From RXIX01 sp003989075 (lineage in GTDB: Bacteria > Pseudomonadota > Gammaproteobacteria > Competibacterales > Competibacteraceae), in the NCBI GenBank assembly GCA_029780415.1, contig JAKOYN010000011.1:1-64000 (forward strand): 64,000 nt of DNA, written 5' to 3'. The translations under genes and the position numbers were made by a program. Under the pieces are notes generated by a model. It was not told where the DNA came from and searched no databases. It saw only the letters and a program-made list of their open reading frames with translations. Below, in pieces: positions 1-8,324 of this stretch (position 1 is the first letter of the stretch; each line of letters starts with the position of its first letter).

Positions 1-945
1 TGGCGAACCCTGCTCGGCGTGCACCTGTTTGGCGCGGTGATCAATCTGTCCACGGTCGTGATCCTCGGCGACCGCATGACCAGCCATGGCCGGCTGGGCC
101 GCCGCCGCGCCCTGGCCCTGACCCGCGGTTTCGCCGCCGCCGCGTTCTGGTCACCGTTCTTCTCGGCCATGGCAGCGGCCCTGATCTACGCGCCGGGCGC
201 ACGCATGGGCGTGGTGGTGCTGGCCGGATTACCGATGGCGGCACTGTCGCTGTGGCTGACTGCCCGCGATATCGATCCCGAGGATCCAACGCTGGGTGCA
301 CCCTTCATCGGCTATCCGATGCATTTTGCCGCACTGTGGATTCCCGGCCTGCTGGTGCTGATCGTGCTGGTCGCGCATAGCGCAGCACCGGGCGTGTCGA
401 TCCTGGCCACCATCACCCTGAGCGCGCCGCTGCTAAGCACGGCCATCCTGCTGGCACAGGAAGGTGGAGCCCGGACCCTGACCACGCTGGGTGAACATAT
501 CCGCTACGGTCTGCCCAGCGTCGTCAACGAATTGGCGCTGTTTCTGGCAGCGGGCGTGCTGGCCGCTGGCCTGACTGCAGCGACCGGATCAGCGGCGGGT
601 TGGCTGCCGTTCAGTCATTTCGGCGCGGCGCAGGCCAGCCTGCTGCTGCTGGCAATGGTCGGCATCGCCGCACTTGGCGTACATCCGGTGATCACTCTGG
701 CCACCGCTGGCGTCTGGCTGGCACCGCTGCATCCCGATCCCAACCTGCTGGCGATCACCCTGCTGATGGGCTGGGCGATTGGCGTGCCGGCCAATCCGCT
801 GTCCGGTCTGCACCTGATTCTGCAGGGCCGCTACGGCATCGACGGTTACGCCTTCCTGCGCTGGAATACCGGCTATGTGCTGCGCTGCCTGGGCGCTGCG
901 ATCCTGCTGCTGCACCTTTACGCCACGCTGCTGGGCGTGGCCTGA
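1..945 (+). CDS. Multi-pass membrane protein, transporter-like (5' end outside window)
   Basis: The reading frame is open from base 1, so the N-terminus lies upstream; a GTG at 19 is the first possible start inside the window but nothing favours it. The visible 314 residues are almost entirely hydrophobic, with about eight to ten predicted membrane segments separated by short loops, and the end has the pattern GVPANPLSG followed by a conserved-looking RYGIDGYAFLRW loop. The general look (two blocks of helices, a Pro/Asn/Ser-rich re-entrant-like loop near the end) resembles ion-transporter-superfamily permeases, but I do not recognise the family and assign no substrate. The next gene begins 19 bases after its stop and may be co-transcribed. 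Confidence 0.7.
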   Translation, partial: WRTLLGVHLFGAVINLSTVVILGDRMTSHGRLGRRRALALTRGFAAAAFWSPFFSAMAAALIYAPGARMGVVVLAGLPMAALSLWLTARDIDPEDPTLGAPFIGYPMHFAALWIPGLLVLIVLVAHSAAPGVSILATITLSAPLLSTAILLAQEGGARTLTTLGEHIRYGLPSVVNELALFLAAGVLAAGLTAATGSAAGWLPFSHFGAAQASLLLLAMVGIAALGVHPVITLATAGVWLAPLHPDPNLLAITLLMGWAIGVPANPLSGLHLILQGRYGIDGYAFLRWNTGYVLRCLGAAILLLHLYATLLGVA

Positions 946-964
946 GCGACGCGGAATCCTGTCC

Positions 965-2500
965 ATGGCCACGCCGATCCTGCTCTCCACCCTGAATGCC
1001 CGTTACGCGCACAGCGCGCTCGGCCTGCGCTATCTGTTCGCGCAGCTTGGCGCGTTGCAGACGCAGGCGGCCATCCGTGAGTTCATCATCAGCCAGCGAC
1101 CGCTGGACATCGCCGAGGCGCTGCTGAGCGAGTCGCCGCGCATTCTCGGTCTGGGTGTGTATATCTGGAACGTGGTGGAAAGCACTGCGCTGGTGGCGCT
1201 GCTTAAGCAGGTACAGCCGGATCTCATCATCGTGCTCGGCGGTCCCGAAGTCAGCCACGAGTGGGCGCAACAGCCCATCGTAGACCTGGCGGATTATCTG
1301 ATTACCGGCCCGGCGGATCTGGCCTTTGCCGGGCTCTGCCAGCGCCTGCTGGCCGGCGAGCGTCCGGCGCAGAAGGTGATACAGGCGGCGCGACCACCGC
1401 TGGGCCAGATCACCCTGCCCTATCGCTTCTACAACGACACCGACATTGCCCAGCGGCTGATCTACGTCGAAGCTTCGCGCGGCTGTCCGTTTCGCTGCGA
1501 ATTCTGCCTATCGGCGCTGGACCAGACCGCCTGGCCGTTTCCGCTGGAGCCGTTCCTGGCTGAACTGGACCGGTTGCACCAGCGCGGCGTGCGCCAGTTC
1601 AAGTTCGTCGATCGCACCTTCAATCTCAAGGCCCAGGTCGGGGCGCGCATTCTCGATTTCTTCCTGGAGCGGCTTGATGAGCAACTGTTCCTGCATTTCG
1701 AGCTGATTCCTGATCACCTGCCGGAATTACTCAAGGCGCGCATCAGCCGCTTTCCGCCCGGCGCGCTGCAATTTGAAATCGGCGTGCAAAGCTTCAACCC
1801 CGACGTGCAGGCGCGCATCAGCCGCCGGCAGGATAACGCCCGCAGCGAGGCCAATCTGCACTGGCTGCGTCAGCACAGCCACGCCCATCTGCACACCGAT
1901 CTGATCATCGGCCTGCCCGGCGAGGACCTGGCCAGCATTGCCACCGGCTTTGATCGACTGGTCGCGCTCGACCCACATGAAATCCAGATCGGCATTCTGA
2001 AACGGCTGCGCGGCACGCCGATCGATCGCCACAGCGTCGCCTTCGACTGCCGCTACAATCCGCAACCGCCCTACAATCTGCTCAGCTCAGCAACGCTGGA
2101 TTTCGCTACCCTGCGCCGTCTGGAGCGCTTTGCCCGCTACTGGGATCTGATCGGCAATTCCGGGCGTTTTCGCCAGACCCGGCCACTGCTGCTGGGCGCG
2201 GCGCCGTTCCAGCGCTTCCTGACCTTCAGCGACTGGCTGTTCGCCCGCACCGGCCAGACCCATCAACTGGCCCTGGAGCGACTGTTCGATCTGTTGCACG
2301 AGGAATTGGTTGCCGCGCTGGATGTACCGGAACCGGCCGCATATGCCACGCTCAGCGCCGATTATCAGGCCAGCGGCGCCCGGGGTTGCCCGGAATTCCT
2401 GCGCCCGCATCGCGACTTCAGGCCAAAGCCCACACCCGCGACGGTCACCAGCAGAACCACTCGCCAGCATCGGCATCGACCGGAACCGGGCGCATTCTGA
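965..2500 (+). CDS. B12-binding domain radical SAM protein (DUF4080 type)
   Basis: A 511-residue protein starting at ATG 965 (a longer reading frame from 875 overlaps the previous gene and is not preferred). The N-terminal 140 residues look like a Rossmann-type cobalamin-binding domain (STLNARYAHSALGLRYL, then LGLGVYIWN and VLGGPEVSH). The radical SAM cluster motif RGCPFRCEFC supplies the three cysteines near residues 173, 177 and 180, followed by the usual LIIGLPGED strand. Members of this family bind a 4Fe-4S cluster, SAM and often B12, and mostly have unknown substrates. The C-terminal 150 residues match the extra domain typical of DUF4080 proteins. Substrate unknown. Confidence 0.85.
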   Translation: MATPILLSTLNARYAHSALGLRYLFAQLGALQTQAAIREFIISQRPLDIAEALLSESPRILGLGVYIWNVVESTALVALLKQVQPDLIIVLGGPEVSHEWAQQPIVDLADYLITGPADLAFAGLCQRLLAGERPAQKVIQAARPPLGQITLPYRFYNDTDIAQRLIYVEASRGCPFRCEFCLSALDQTAWPFPLEPFLAELDRLHQRGVRQFKFVDRTFNLKAQVGARILDFFLERLDEQLFLHFELIPDHLPELLKARISRFPPGALQFEIGVQSFNPDVQARISRRQDNARSEANLHWLRQHSHAHLHTDLIIGLPGEDLASIATGFDRLVALDPHEIQIGILKRLRGTPIDRHSVAFDCRYNPQPPYNLLSSATLDFATLRRLERFARYWDLIGNSGRFRQTRPLLLGAAPFQRFLTFSDWLFARTGQTHQLALERLFDLLHEELVAALDVPEPAAYATLSADYQASGARGCPEFLRPHRDFRPKPTPATVTSRTTRQHRHRPEPGAF

Positions 2501-2644
2501 AGGCCAATCGTGATTTTTGAGCAACAAAATTGCAATAAAGATACAAATAAACTCAATCAAACAACAAAATTTTGTTGCACCGCAAAACAAAACCGCCAAA
2601 GAGTTGCCTAAACCGGTAATCAACCCTTACCGAGTAAACGCATC
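2501..2644. other. AT-rich intergenic island with a perfect palindrome
   Basis: This stretch is strikingly AT-rich compared with its GC-rich surroundings. It contains a perfect 16-bp palindrome at 2562-2577 (CAACAAAATTTTGTTG), and a second copy of the half-site GCAACAAAAT at 2521-2530 whose exact reverse complement is at 2569-2578. This is the kind of DNA that holds a promoter and operator, probably for the small ORF that begins at 2645, but no clear consensus promoter was identified. Confidence 0.45.
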
Positions 2645-2815
2645 ATGACGGTTCTATATCGAGTACACGCGGTTTGCCCGCACTGCAAGCGCCCGGTAGT
2701 CGCCCTGCGCGAACACTCCAGCGCCCGCTGCCACGAGCACGGCGCCATCGTGCCCATGCGCAGCGCCATCGCGAATTGGCCGCCATCGGCAACAGCCCAC
2801 GCCCAGGCACCGTGA
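2645..2815 (+). CDS. Possible 56-aa zinc-ribbon-like protein
   Basis: A short reading frame from ATG 2645 to TGA 2813-2815. It encodes a 56-residue protein with CPHC at residues 11-14, a further Cys-His pair about 18-20 residues later (ARCHEHG), and a low-complexity alanine/proline C-terminus. Four or five Cys/His ligands could bind one zinc, as in tiny zinc-ribbon or Com-like regulators. It lies downstream of an AT-rich palindromic spacer and ends just before the lysS terminator. There is no good Shine-Dalgarno sequence and I do not recognise the family, so it may be a chance ORF. Confidence 0.35.
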   Translation: MTVLYRVHAVCPHCKRPVVALREHSSARCHEHGAIVPMRSAIANWPPSATAHAQAP

Positions 2816-2835
2816 AAACCGGTAGCGCCTAAATT

Positions 2836-2868
2836 GAAAAACCCCGCCTGCACAAACGGCAGCGGGGC
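2836..2868 (-). terminator. Rho-independent terminator of the prfB-lysS operon
   Basis: On the minus strand the sequence CCCCGCTGCC, a short loop, then GCAGGCGGGG is followed by TTTTTCAATTT. The stem arms lie at 2842-2851 and 2859-2867. It sits about 65 bases beyond the lysS stop codon. Confidence 0.8.
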
Positions 2869-2933
2869 TAACCGCAGGGATGACTGAACCCCGCATCAAG
2901 GTTCAGCAACCCTGCTGCCTGTGGTCTATTGCC

Positions 2934-4448
2934 TCATTCCGGCCGCAGGTGTGGGAACAGCAGCACATCGCGGATCGATGGCGCGTCAGTGAACAGCATC
3001 ACCAATCGGTCAATGCCGATGCCCTCGCCGGCGGTAGGCGGCAGGCCATATTCCAGTGCCCGCACATAGTCAGCGTCGTAATGCATCGCCTCGTCATCAC
3101 CAGCGGCCTTAGCCTCGACCTGACGACGGAAACGCTCCGCCTGATCCTCGGGGTCATTCAACTCGGAAAAGCCGTTGGCAATCTCGCGACCGCCAACGAA
3201 CAGCTCGAAGCGGTCCGTGACGCCAGGATCGGCATCATTGCGCCGGGCCAGCGGCGATACTTCGGTCGGATAGGCGGTGATGAAGGTTGGATCGCGCAAT
3301 TGATGCTCAACCGTCTGTTCAAAAATCTCCAGTTGCACGCGGCCTAGACCGTGATCCGGCTGGATTTTCAGGCCCAGACCCTCGGCGATGCGCCGCGCCA
3401 TGTCCAGATCATCCAGTTCCGCAGCGCTGATCGCCGGATTGAAATGCAGCACCGCCTCGCGCACAGTCAGACGCTGAAACGGCCGCCCGAAATCGTAGCT
3501 CTCGCCCTGATAGCTGATCCGCGTATCGCCAAGCAGGCGCTGCGCCATGCCGCGCAACAGCGCCTCACTCAGGTCCATCAGGTCATGGTAATCGGCATAG
3601 GCCTGATAGAACTCCAGCATGGTGAACTCGGGGTTATGGCGGGTTGATAACCCCTCATTGCGGAAATTGCGATTAATCTCATAAACCTTCTCGAAACCGC
3701 CTACCACCAGCCGCTTCAGATACAGTTCCGGGGCGATGCGCAGATACAGTTGCATATCCAGCGCATTGTGGTGCGTGATGAACGGCCGCGCCGTCGCGCC
3801 ACCGGGAATCGGCTGCATCATCGGCGTCTCGACTTCCAGGAAGCCGCGACCATTAAAGAAATCGCGGATATACGCGACGATCGCCGAACGCAGGCGGAAG
3901 GTCGCGCGGGTCGATTCGTTCATGATCAGGTCGACATAGCGCTGCCGATAGCGGGTCTCCTGATCGGCCAGACCGTGAAACTTCTCCGGCAGGGGCCGCA
4001 GCGACTTGGTCAGCAGGCGCAGCGTATCCACCTTGATCGACAGTTCACCGGTCTTGGTTTTGAACACCGTGCCCTCGGCACCGAGGATATCGCCCAGATC
4101 CCAGCCTTTGAAGGTCTCGTAAACGCCTTCGGGCAGCGCGCTTTTCTGGATAAACAACTGGATATCGCCGGACATGTCGCGCAGGCGGGCAAAGCTGGCC
4201 TTGCCCATGATGCGCTTGGCGAGCATGCGCCCGGCTACCCGCACCCGGAGCGCTGACGCATCAAGCGTATCGCTGTCCTGTGCGCCATGTGCGGCATGCA
4301 GGTCGGCGGCCAAGGCATCACGGCGAAAATCAGTCGGATAGGCCTGACCCTGCTGGCGCAACTCATGCAGCTTCTGGCGGCGCAGGGCAATCAGCTTGTT
4401 TTCGTCGAGGAGTTCTGCGGGGTTTTCGAGATCCATGGATTCACTCAT
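2934..4448 (-). CDS. lysS: Lysyl-tRNA synthetase (class II)
   Basis: A 504-residue protein, the usual length for bacterial class II LysRS. The N-terminal OB-fold (residues about 60-150, RVAGRMLAKRIMGKASFARL) binds the tRNA anticodon. The catalytic domain has motif 2 around FRNEGLSTRHNPEF and motif 3 GEGIGIDRLVML near the end. It charges tRNA-Lys in the cytoplasm. The gene follows prfB by 79 bases on the same strand, the conserved prfB-lysS order of gammaproteobacteria, and is closed by the terminator at 2836-2868. The Shine-Dalgarno sequence upstream of ATG 4448 is weak, consistent with translation linked to prfB mRNA. Confidence 0.97.
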   Translation of the reverse strand: MSESMDLENPAELLDENKLIALRRQKLHELRQQGQAYPTDFRRDALAADLHAAHGAQDSDTLDASALRVRVAGRMLAKRIMGKASFARLRDMSGDIQLFIQKSALPEGVYETFKGWDLGDILGAEGTVFKTKTGELSIKVDTLRLLTKSLRPLPEKFHGLADQETRYRQRYVDLIMNESTRATFRLRSAIVAYIRDFFNGRGFLEVETPMMQPIPGGATARPFITHHNALDMQLYLRIAPELYLKRLVVGGFEKVYEINRNFRNEGLSTRHNPEFTMLEFYQAYADYHDLMDLSEALLRGMAQRLLGDTRISYQGESYDFGRPFQRLTVREAVLHFNPAISAAELDDLDMARRIAEGLGLKIQPDHGLGRVQLEIFEQTVEHQLRDPTFITAYPTEVSPLARRNDADPGVTDRFELFVGGREIANGFSELNDPEDQAERFRRQVEAKAAGDDEAMHYDADYVRALEYGLPPTAGEGIGIDRLVMLFTDAPSIRDVLLFPHLRPE

Positions 4449-4527
4449 AGCGGATGCGGCGCGCGCGGACCGGTCATAACGCAGCGCCTGGCTGTCAGTT
4501 GCAATTCGCCTGGAACGCCGGGTCGCC

Positions 4528-5626
4528 CTACAGGCCGCTCTTCAGGCTGGCTTCGATAAAGATGTCCAGATCGCCATCCAGTACAGCCTGGGTATTGCCG
4601 ACTTCGACACCGGTGCGCAGATCCTTGATCCGCGACTGATCGAGCACATAGGAGCGAATCTGACTGCCCCAGCCAATATCGGATTTGGTGTCCTCAAGGG
4701 CCTGGGCCTGGGCATTGCGCTTTTGCAATTCCAGCTCATACAGCTTGGCCTTGAGCTGCTTCATGGCCGTAGAACGGTTCTTGTGCTGGGAGCGGTCGTT
4801 CTGGCACTGCACGACAGTGTTGGTCGGCAAATGGGTAATGCGCACCGCCGATTCGGTCCGGTTCACATGCTGCCCACCCGCGCCGGATGCACGATAAACG
4901 TCAATGCGCAGATCGGCCGGATTGATATCCACCTCAATGCTGTCATCGATTTCCGGCGAGACAAACACCGCCGCAAACGAGGTATGACGACGGTTGCCGG
5001 AATCGAACGGCGACTTGCGCACCAGCCGGTGCACGCCGATTTCAGTACGCAGCCAGCCAAAGGCGTAGCTGCCCTCGAAACTGACGCTGGCGCTCTTGAT
5101 ACCGGCCACTTCACCCGGCGACACTTCCAGCAGCTCAGTTTTAAAACCACGCCGCTCACCCCAGCGCAGGTACATGCGCAGCAGCATGTCCGCCCAGTCC
5201 TGCGCCTCGGTGCCACCGGAACCGGCCTGGATATCGAGAAAGGCGTTGCTCGCATCCAGCTCACCGGAAAACATGCGCTGGAATTCCAGATTAGCGACCG
5301 TGCCCGCGCAGCGTTCCAAATCGCGCGCCACCGCACTCACCGTAGCCTCATCCCCTTCCTCACCGGCCAGCATCAGCAACTCGGCAGCCTCATTCAGGCT
5401 CTGATCCAGCCGCTCCAGCCGCTCCACAACCGCTTCCAGTTGCGCACGCTCCTTGCCCAGGGCCTGCGCCCGCTCCGGATCGTCCCAGACATTGGATTCC
5501 TGCAATTCCCGATTGACTTCAATCAACCGCTCACGCTTGGTTTCGAAGTCAAAGATACCCCCTCAGAGACGCGCAGCGCCCCTGAAGATCTTGAATCTGA
5601 TTAAAAAACGGGTTCAGTTCCTGCAC
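4528..5626 (-). CDS. prfB: Peptide chain release factor 2, with programmed +1 frameshift
   Basis: RF2 releases peptides at UGA and UAA. The gene is read in two frames. It starts at GTG 5624-5626 with GGAG six bases upstream, runs 25 codons (VQELNPFFNQIQDL ... LRGYL), meets an in-frame UGA at 5549-5551 and must shift +1 to continue as DFETKRERL. The result is 365 residues, the length I recall for the E. coli protein, with the UGA at the same codon 26. The body shows the stop-recognition SPF motif (VRKSPFDSGN) and the peptidyl-hydrolysis GGQ motif (GAGGQHVNRTESAVR). Calling only the downstream frame from TTG 5524-5526 would lose 33 residues. lysS follows 79 bases downstream. Confidence 0.97.
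5549..5563 (-). promoter_or_regulatory. prfB: RF2 autoregulatory +1 frameshift site
   Basis: On the minus strand AGGGGG, then TAT, then the slippery CTT followed by UGA and C (5563 down to 5548). This is the canonical arrangement: an internal Shine-Dalgarno-like AGGGGG three bases before CUU-UGA-C. When RF2 is scarce the ribosome pauses at UGA and slips +1, making more RF2. Confidence 0.96.
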
Positions 5627-5678
5627 GATCGACTCCACGCCACGCGGCGATGCAAAACCAGGCTGAAAGGGAGTAGAT

Positions 5679-5709
5679 TTTATAGACGCCTGTCCTCCAC
5701 GTCACTTAA
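5679..5709 (-). promoter_or_regulatory. Candidate promoter for prfB-lysS
   Basis: Minus-strand TATAAA at 5684-5679 makes a good -10 box about 53 bases before the prfB GTG. The best upstream element, TTAAGT at 5709-5704, is a poor -35 with a 19-base spacer, so only the -10 is convincing. Confidence 0.35.
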
Positions 5710-5786
5710 AACCTGTCTATCATTGGGGAGAAAGCGCTGTTCCCTATCCTGCTTCATCGTCTTGTTTGTGCGAGGAGGATTTCGCC

Positions 5787-6251
5787 ATGCCTATCGCCGC
5801 AACCCTCAAGACCTATCTGGATCGCAACAATGTCGATCATGAGGTGCTGATTCATCCGCGCACCTTCTCCAGCATGGACACCGCCCAAAGCGCCCACATC
5901 AAGGGCCGGCAACTGGCCAAGGGCGTGGTCGTCGAGGATGAGCGTGGCCAGAAGTTGCTGGTCGTGCTGCCGTCCAGCCACCATGTCGACCTGGAAGCAC
6001 TCCATAAGCGTCTGGGTCGACGCCTGCACCTGACGCCGGAAAGTACGCTGGCCAAACTGTTCCCCGATTGTCGACCCGGTGCCATCCCCGCACTCGGCGC
6101 GGCTTACGGCCTGCCCACCGTCTGGGATGCCGCACTGGCTGAGGAAGAGGAGATTTTCTTCGAGGCCGGTGATCATGAATTAACAGTGCGCATCAGCGGC
6201 GCCCAGTTCCGGCAGCTGCTCGCCGAGGCCCCACGGGTTTACTTTACTTGA
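5787..6251 (+). CDS. YbaK/EbsC-family aminoacyl-tRNA deacylase
   Basis: A 154-residue single-domain protein starting at ATG 5787, with a strong GAGGAGG nine bases upstream. The YbaK fold is recognisable from the N-terminal YLDRNNVDHEVLIHP strand, the GRQLAKGVVVED segment carrying the conserved lysine, and the C-terminal VRISGAQFRQLL. Relatives hydrolyse mischarged tRNAs (Cys-tRNA-Pro, Ala-tRNA-Pro and similar) in trans. Which mischarged species this one edits cannot be told from sequence. It is transcribed divergently from prfB, so translation-quality genes flank the same spacer. Confidence 0.85.
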   Translation: MPIAATLKTYLDRNNVDHEVLIHPRTFSSMDTAQSAHIKGRQLAKGVVVEDERGQKLLVVLPSSHHVDLEALHKRLGRRLHLTPESTLAKLFPDCRPGAIPALGAAYGLPTVWDAALAEEEEIFFEAGDHELTVRISGAQFRQLLAEAPRVYFT

Positions 6252-6419
6252 TGAACCCAGGCGTTCACGGCACGGAGGCGCCGCATCGGCCCCGTGCAGG
6301 CCACGGCAGCGTCAACGCATAATCGAGAATCGGCGGCGGGAAACCACTACACTAGGGCCTGGCTGGAGCATCACCCCATAACCACACCAAAACCCCATCC
6401 CGGACCTGCCGAGGATCCC

Positions 6420-7154
6420 ATGAGCACTGCCAAAGACCTTGAAACCGCCTTGGACGCCTTTCGCCACTACCTGCAAGGCACACAACAAAGCCTCGATACC
6501 CTGAATGATGCCAGCGGCGCCCATGATCAACGCCTGGGCGAACTGATGAGTACGCTGGATGCCCTGCGCCAGGATGTGCTGGCGGCGCAGACTGCCACCA
6601 CGACACTGGAAACGACGCTGCGCAGCTTGAGCAGCGCCGCGCGGGAACAGCAGGACGCGCAGGCACGCCAATGGGCGGATCTCGATACGCGCTTCCAGGC
6701 GCAGGGCGATGAACTGCGCCAGCGTCTGGATATGCTGTCCGAGCGGCAGGACCAGGCACAAATCCAGCAGGACACTCTGCAAGGGGCATTAGCCGCGCTC
6801 AATGAGCGGGCCAGCGGCAACGAACAGCGCCTGACGGCGCATTCCGAGCAATTTGGCAAGTTCGAAAACGTGCTGCGTGAACTGCACGGCGAGGTCATGA
6901 CCCTGCACCAGCGCCTGCAGGCACTGGAGGACACCACCCGCAATCCGGCCTTCGAGGAACAGGCGCAGCGGCTGGCCGCGCTCGATCAGCGTGATCAGGA
7001 GCGCCAGCAGGCCCTGGCCACACTGCAACAGTCTCTCGCCGAGCAGGCAGCGCGAGAAGCGGCCCCGGCAGCCTCCTCACGGCTGGCCCTGGTCGGGGCT
7101 TGGCTGGTGGCGCTGGCTGGACTGGCCCTGGCGCTGCTGGCCCTGAACAGCTGA
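6420..7154 (+). CDS. Coiled-coil protein with C-terminal membrane anchor
   Basis: A 244-residue protein from ATG 6420 (GAGGA eight bases upstream). Residues about 5-215 are rich in Gln, Glu, Ala and Leu with heptad-like spacing, typical of one long coiled coil. A single C-terminal hydrophobic helix (LALVGAWLVALAGLALALLAL) would make it a tail-anchored membrane protein with the coil in the cytoplasm. There is no catalytic motif and I do not recognise a family. The upstream 168 bases contain no other gene. Confidence 0.75.
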   Translation: MSTAKDLETALDAFRHYLQGTQQSLDTLNDASGAHDQRLGELMSTLDALRQDVLAAQTATTTLETTLRSLSSAAREQQDAQARQWADLDTRFQAQGDELRQRLDMLSERQDQAQIQQDTLQGALAALNERASGNEQRLTAHSEQFGKFENVLRELHGEVMTLHQRLQALEDTTRNPAFEEQAQRLAALDQRDQERQQALATLQQSLAEQAAREAAPAASSRLALVGAWLVALAGLALALLALNS

Positions 7155-7220
7155 GGCCCCACCCACAGGCCGTAGTCGCGGAAGGGCGCCACTGCCCATC
7201 CGCGGCGCGTAATACCCGGC

Positions 7221-7670
7221 TTACTGGCGCTGCTGCACTTCCTTGGCGATTTCGCGCTGCACCAGCCGAGTCACGTCTGACAGGCCCACCGCCAGCGCGG
7301 TCAGTACGTCATCCACGGTCAGAATGCCAATCAGCGCGCCATCGTTATCGATCACGGGCAAACGCCGCACGCCCTTTGCGCTAAGCCGGTCAAGAGCACG
7401 CCAGAAATTGTCTTCCTCGTGGGCGGTAACCAGATTGCTGGTCATGACATCGGCCACGGTCAGGGTCTCCGGTGACAGGCCCTGACCCATCACTTCGACC
7501 ACCAGATCGCGGTCCGTGATGATCCCAACCGGATATTCCTTATCGTTGCGGCGTTCAACCACCACGACGGTACCGACATGACGCTGGCGCATGATCCGCG
7601 CGATTTCCTGAATGCCCGTCCCCCTTTCCGTCGTGACGACATGGCGATTGCAGTATTGGCCCACTGACAT
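7221..7670 (-). CDS. CBS-domain pair protein
   Basis: A 149-residue protein starting at ATG 7668-7670 (MSVGQYC), with AGGAGA seven bases upstream; an in-frame start 60 bases earlier lacks one. It is made of two tandem CBS motifs: IGILTVDD is the diagnostic end of the second, and VGIITDRDLVVEVMGQG closes the first. CBS pairs bind adenosyl ligands (AMP, ATP, SAM) and act as energy or redox-state sensors. It is the last gene of the minus-strand run after the oxidoreductase genes and the ferritin-like gene, 138 bases from the latter, so co-expression is likely but not proven. Confidence 0.85.
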   Translation of the reverse strand: MSVGQYCNRHVVTTERGTGIQEIARIMRQRHVGTVVVVERRNDKEYPVGIITDRDLVVEVMGQGLSPETLTVADVMTSNLVTAHEEDNFWRALDRLSAKGVRRLPVIDNDGALIGILTVDDVLTALAVGLSDVTRLVQREIAKEVQQRQ

Positions 7671-7808
7671 GGTTGTTTTCTCCTTTCGGGAACGAATGAT
7701 GGGTATGACGCGCCGCGGATTGTTCGTCATTCTGGCGATACCCGCAAGGGGTGTACGCCGCGCGCCCCGATCACCCAGCGGTCACTCATCAGACTACCGG
7801 CGGCAGTC

Positions 7809-8324
7809 TCAATCCTGCGCCCGTGGCTCATCCAGATCCGGCGCATCCTCGGTAGCGCTGGGATAGCGGCGCAGCCAGTCCTGCAGAAGCGCCGCGTGCT
7901 GCTGTTCCTCCTCAGCCAGCTCGGCAGCCAGAGTGCGCGCCACCGGATCGGGACAGGACGCCGCCACCGCTGCAAAAAAAGCCTGTGCCCGCTCCTCGCC
8001 AGCCAGCACCAGTTCCAGAGCCTGCCGTGGCTGCATGCCGTACTGTTCCGCTCCGATCGGCACCCGCTCCGGCGACTCCAGATCCGCCCAGCGATAATCC
8101 CAGGGCGCCAGCCGCGGCAGTGTCCGGCCATCGGCCAGGGCCTCGACCCGGTCGACATGCTGACCCTCGACCCGGGCCATGGTCTGGAACAGTTCCGCCA
8201 GTTGCGGCTGATGGTGAACCTGCATCTGCTCGGCCAGTTCCTGATAGCGTTCGACGGCTTCCTGCTCCAGGACATGGGCGTAGGCAAGCAACTGGTCCAG
8301 CGTGGTGATTGCGGTCGTGGTCAT
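7809..8324 (-). CDS. Ferritin-like/rubrerythrin-related diiron protein
   Basis: A 171-residue mostly helical protein. The first helix carries EQEAVERYQELAEQM, the second EGQHVDRVEAL, and the C-terminal half repeats the pattern with GEERAQAFF and AEEEQQHAALL. The Glu and ExxH ligands are placed as in a four-helix-bundle diiron site, as in rubrerythrin-like or bacterioferritin-related proteins. No rubredoxin domain is present. Its ATG overlaps the stop codon of the upstream oxidoreductase beta gene (ATGA), which implies translational coupling and suggests a role in oxygen, peroxide or iron protection of the iron-sulfur enzyme (inference). Confidence 0.75.
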   Translation of the reverse strand: MTTTAITTLDQLLAYAHVLEQEAVERYQELAEQMQVHHQPQLAELFQTMARVEGQHVDRVEALADGRTLPRLAPWDYRWADLESPERVPIGAEQYGMQPRQALELVLAGEERAQAFFAAVAASCPDPVARTLAAELAEEEQQHAALLQDWLRRYPSATEDAPDLDEPRAQD

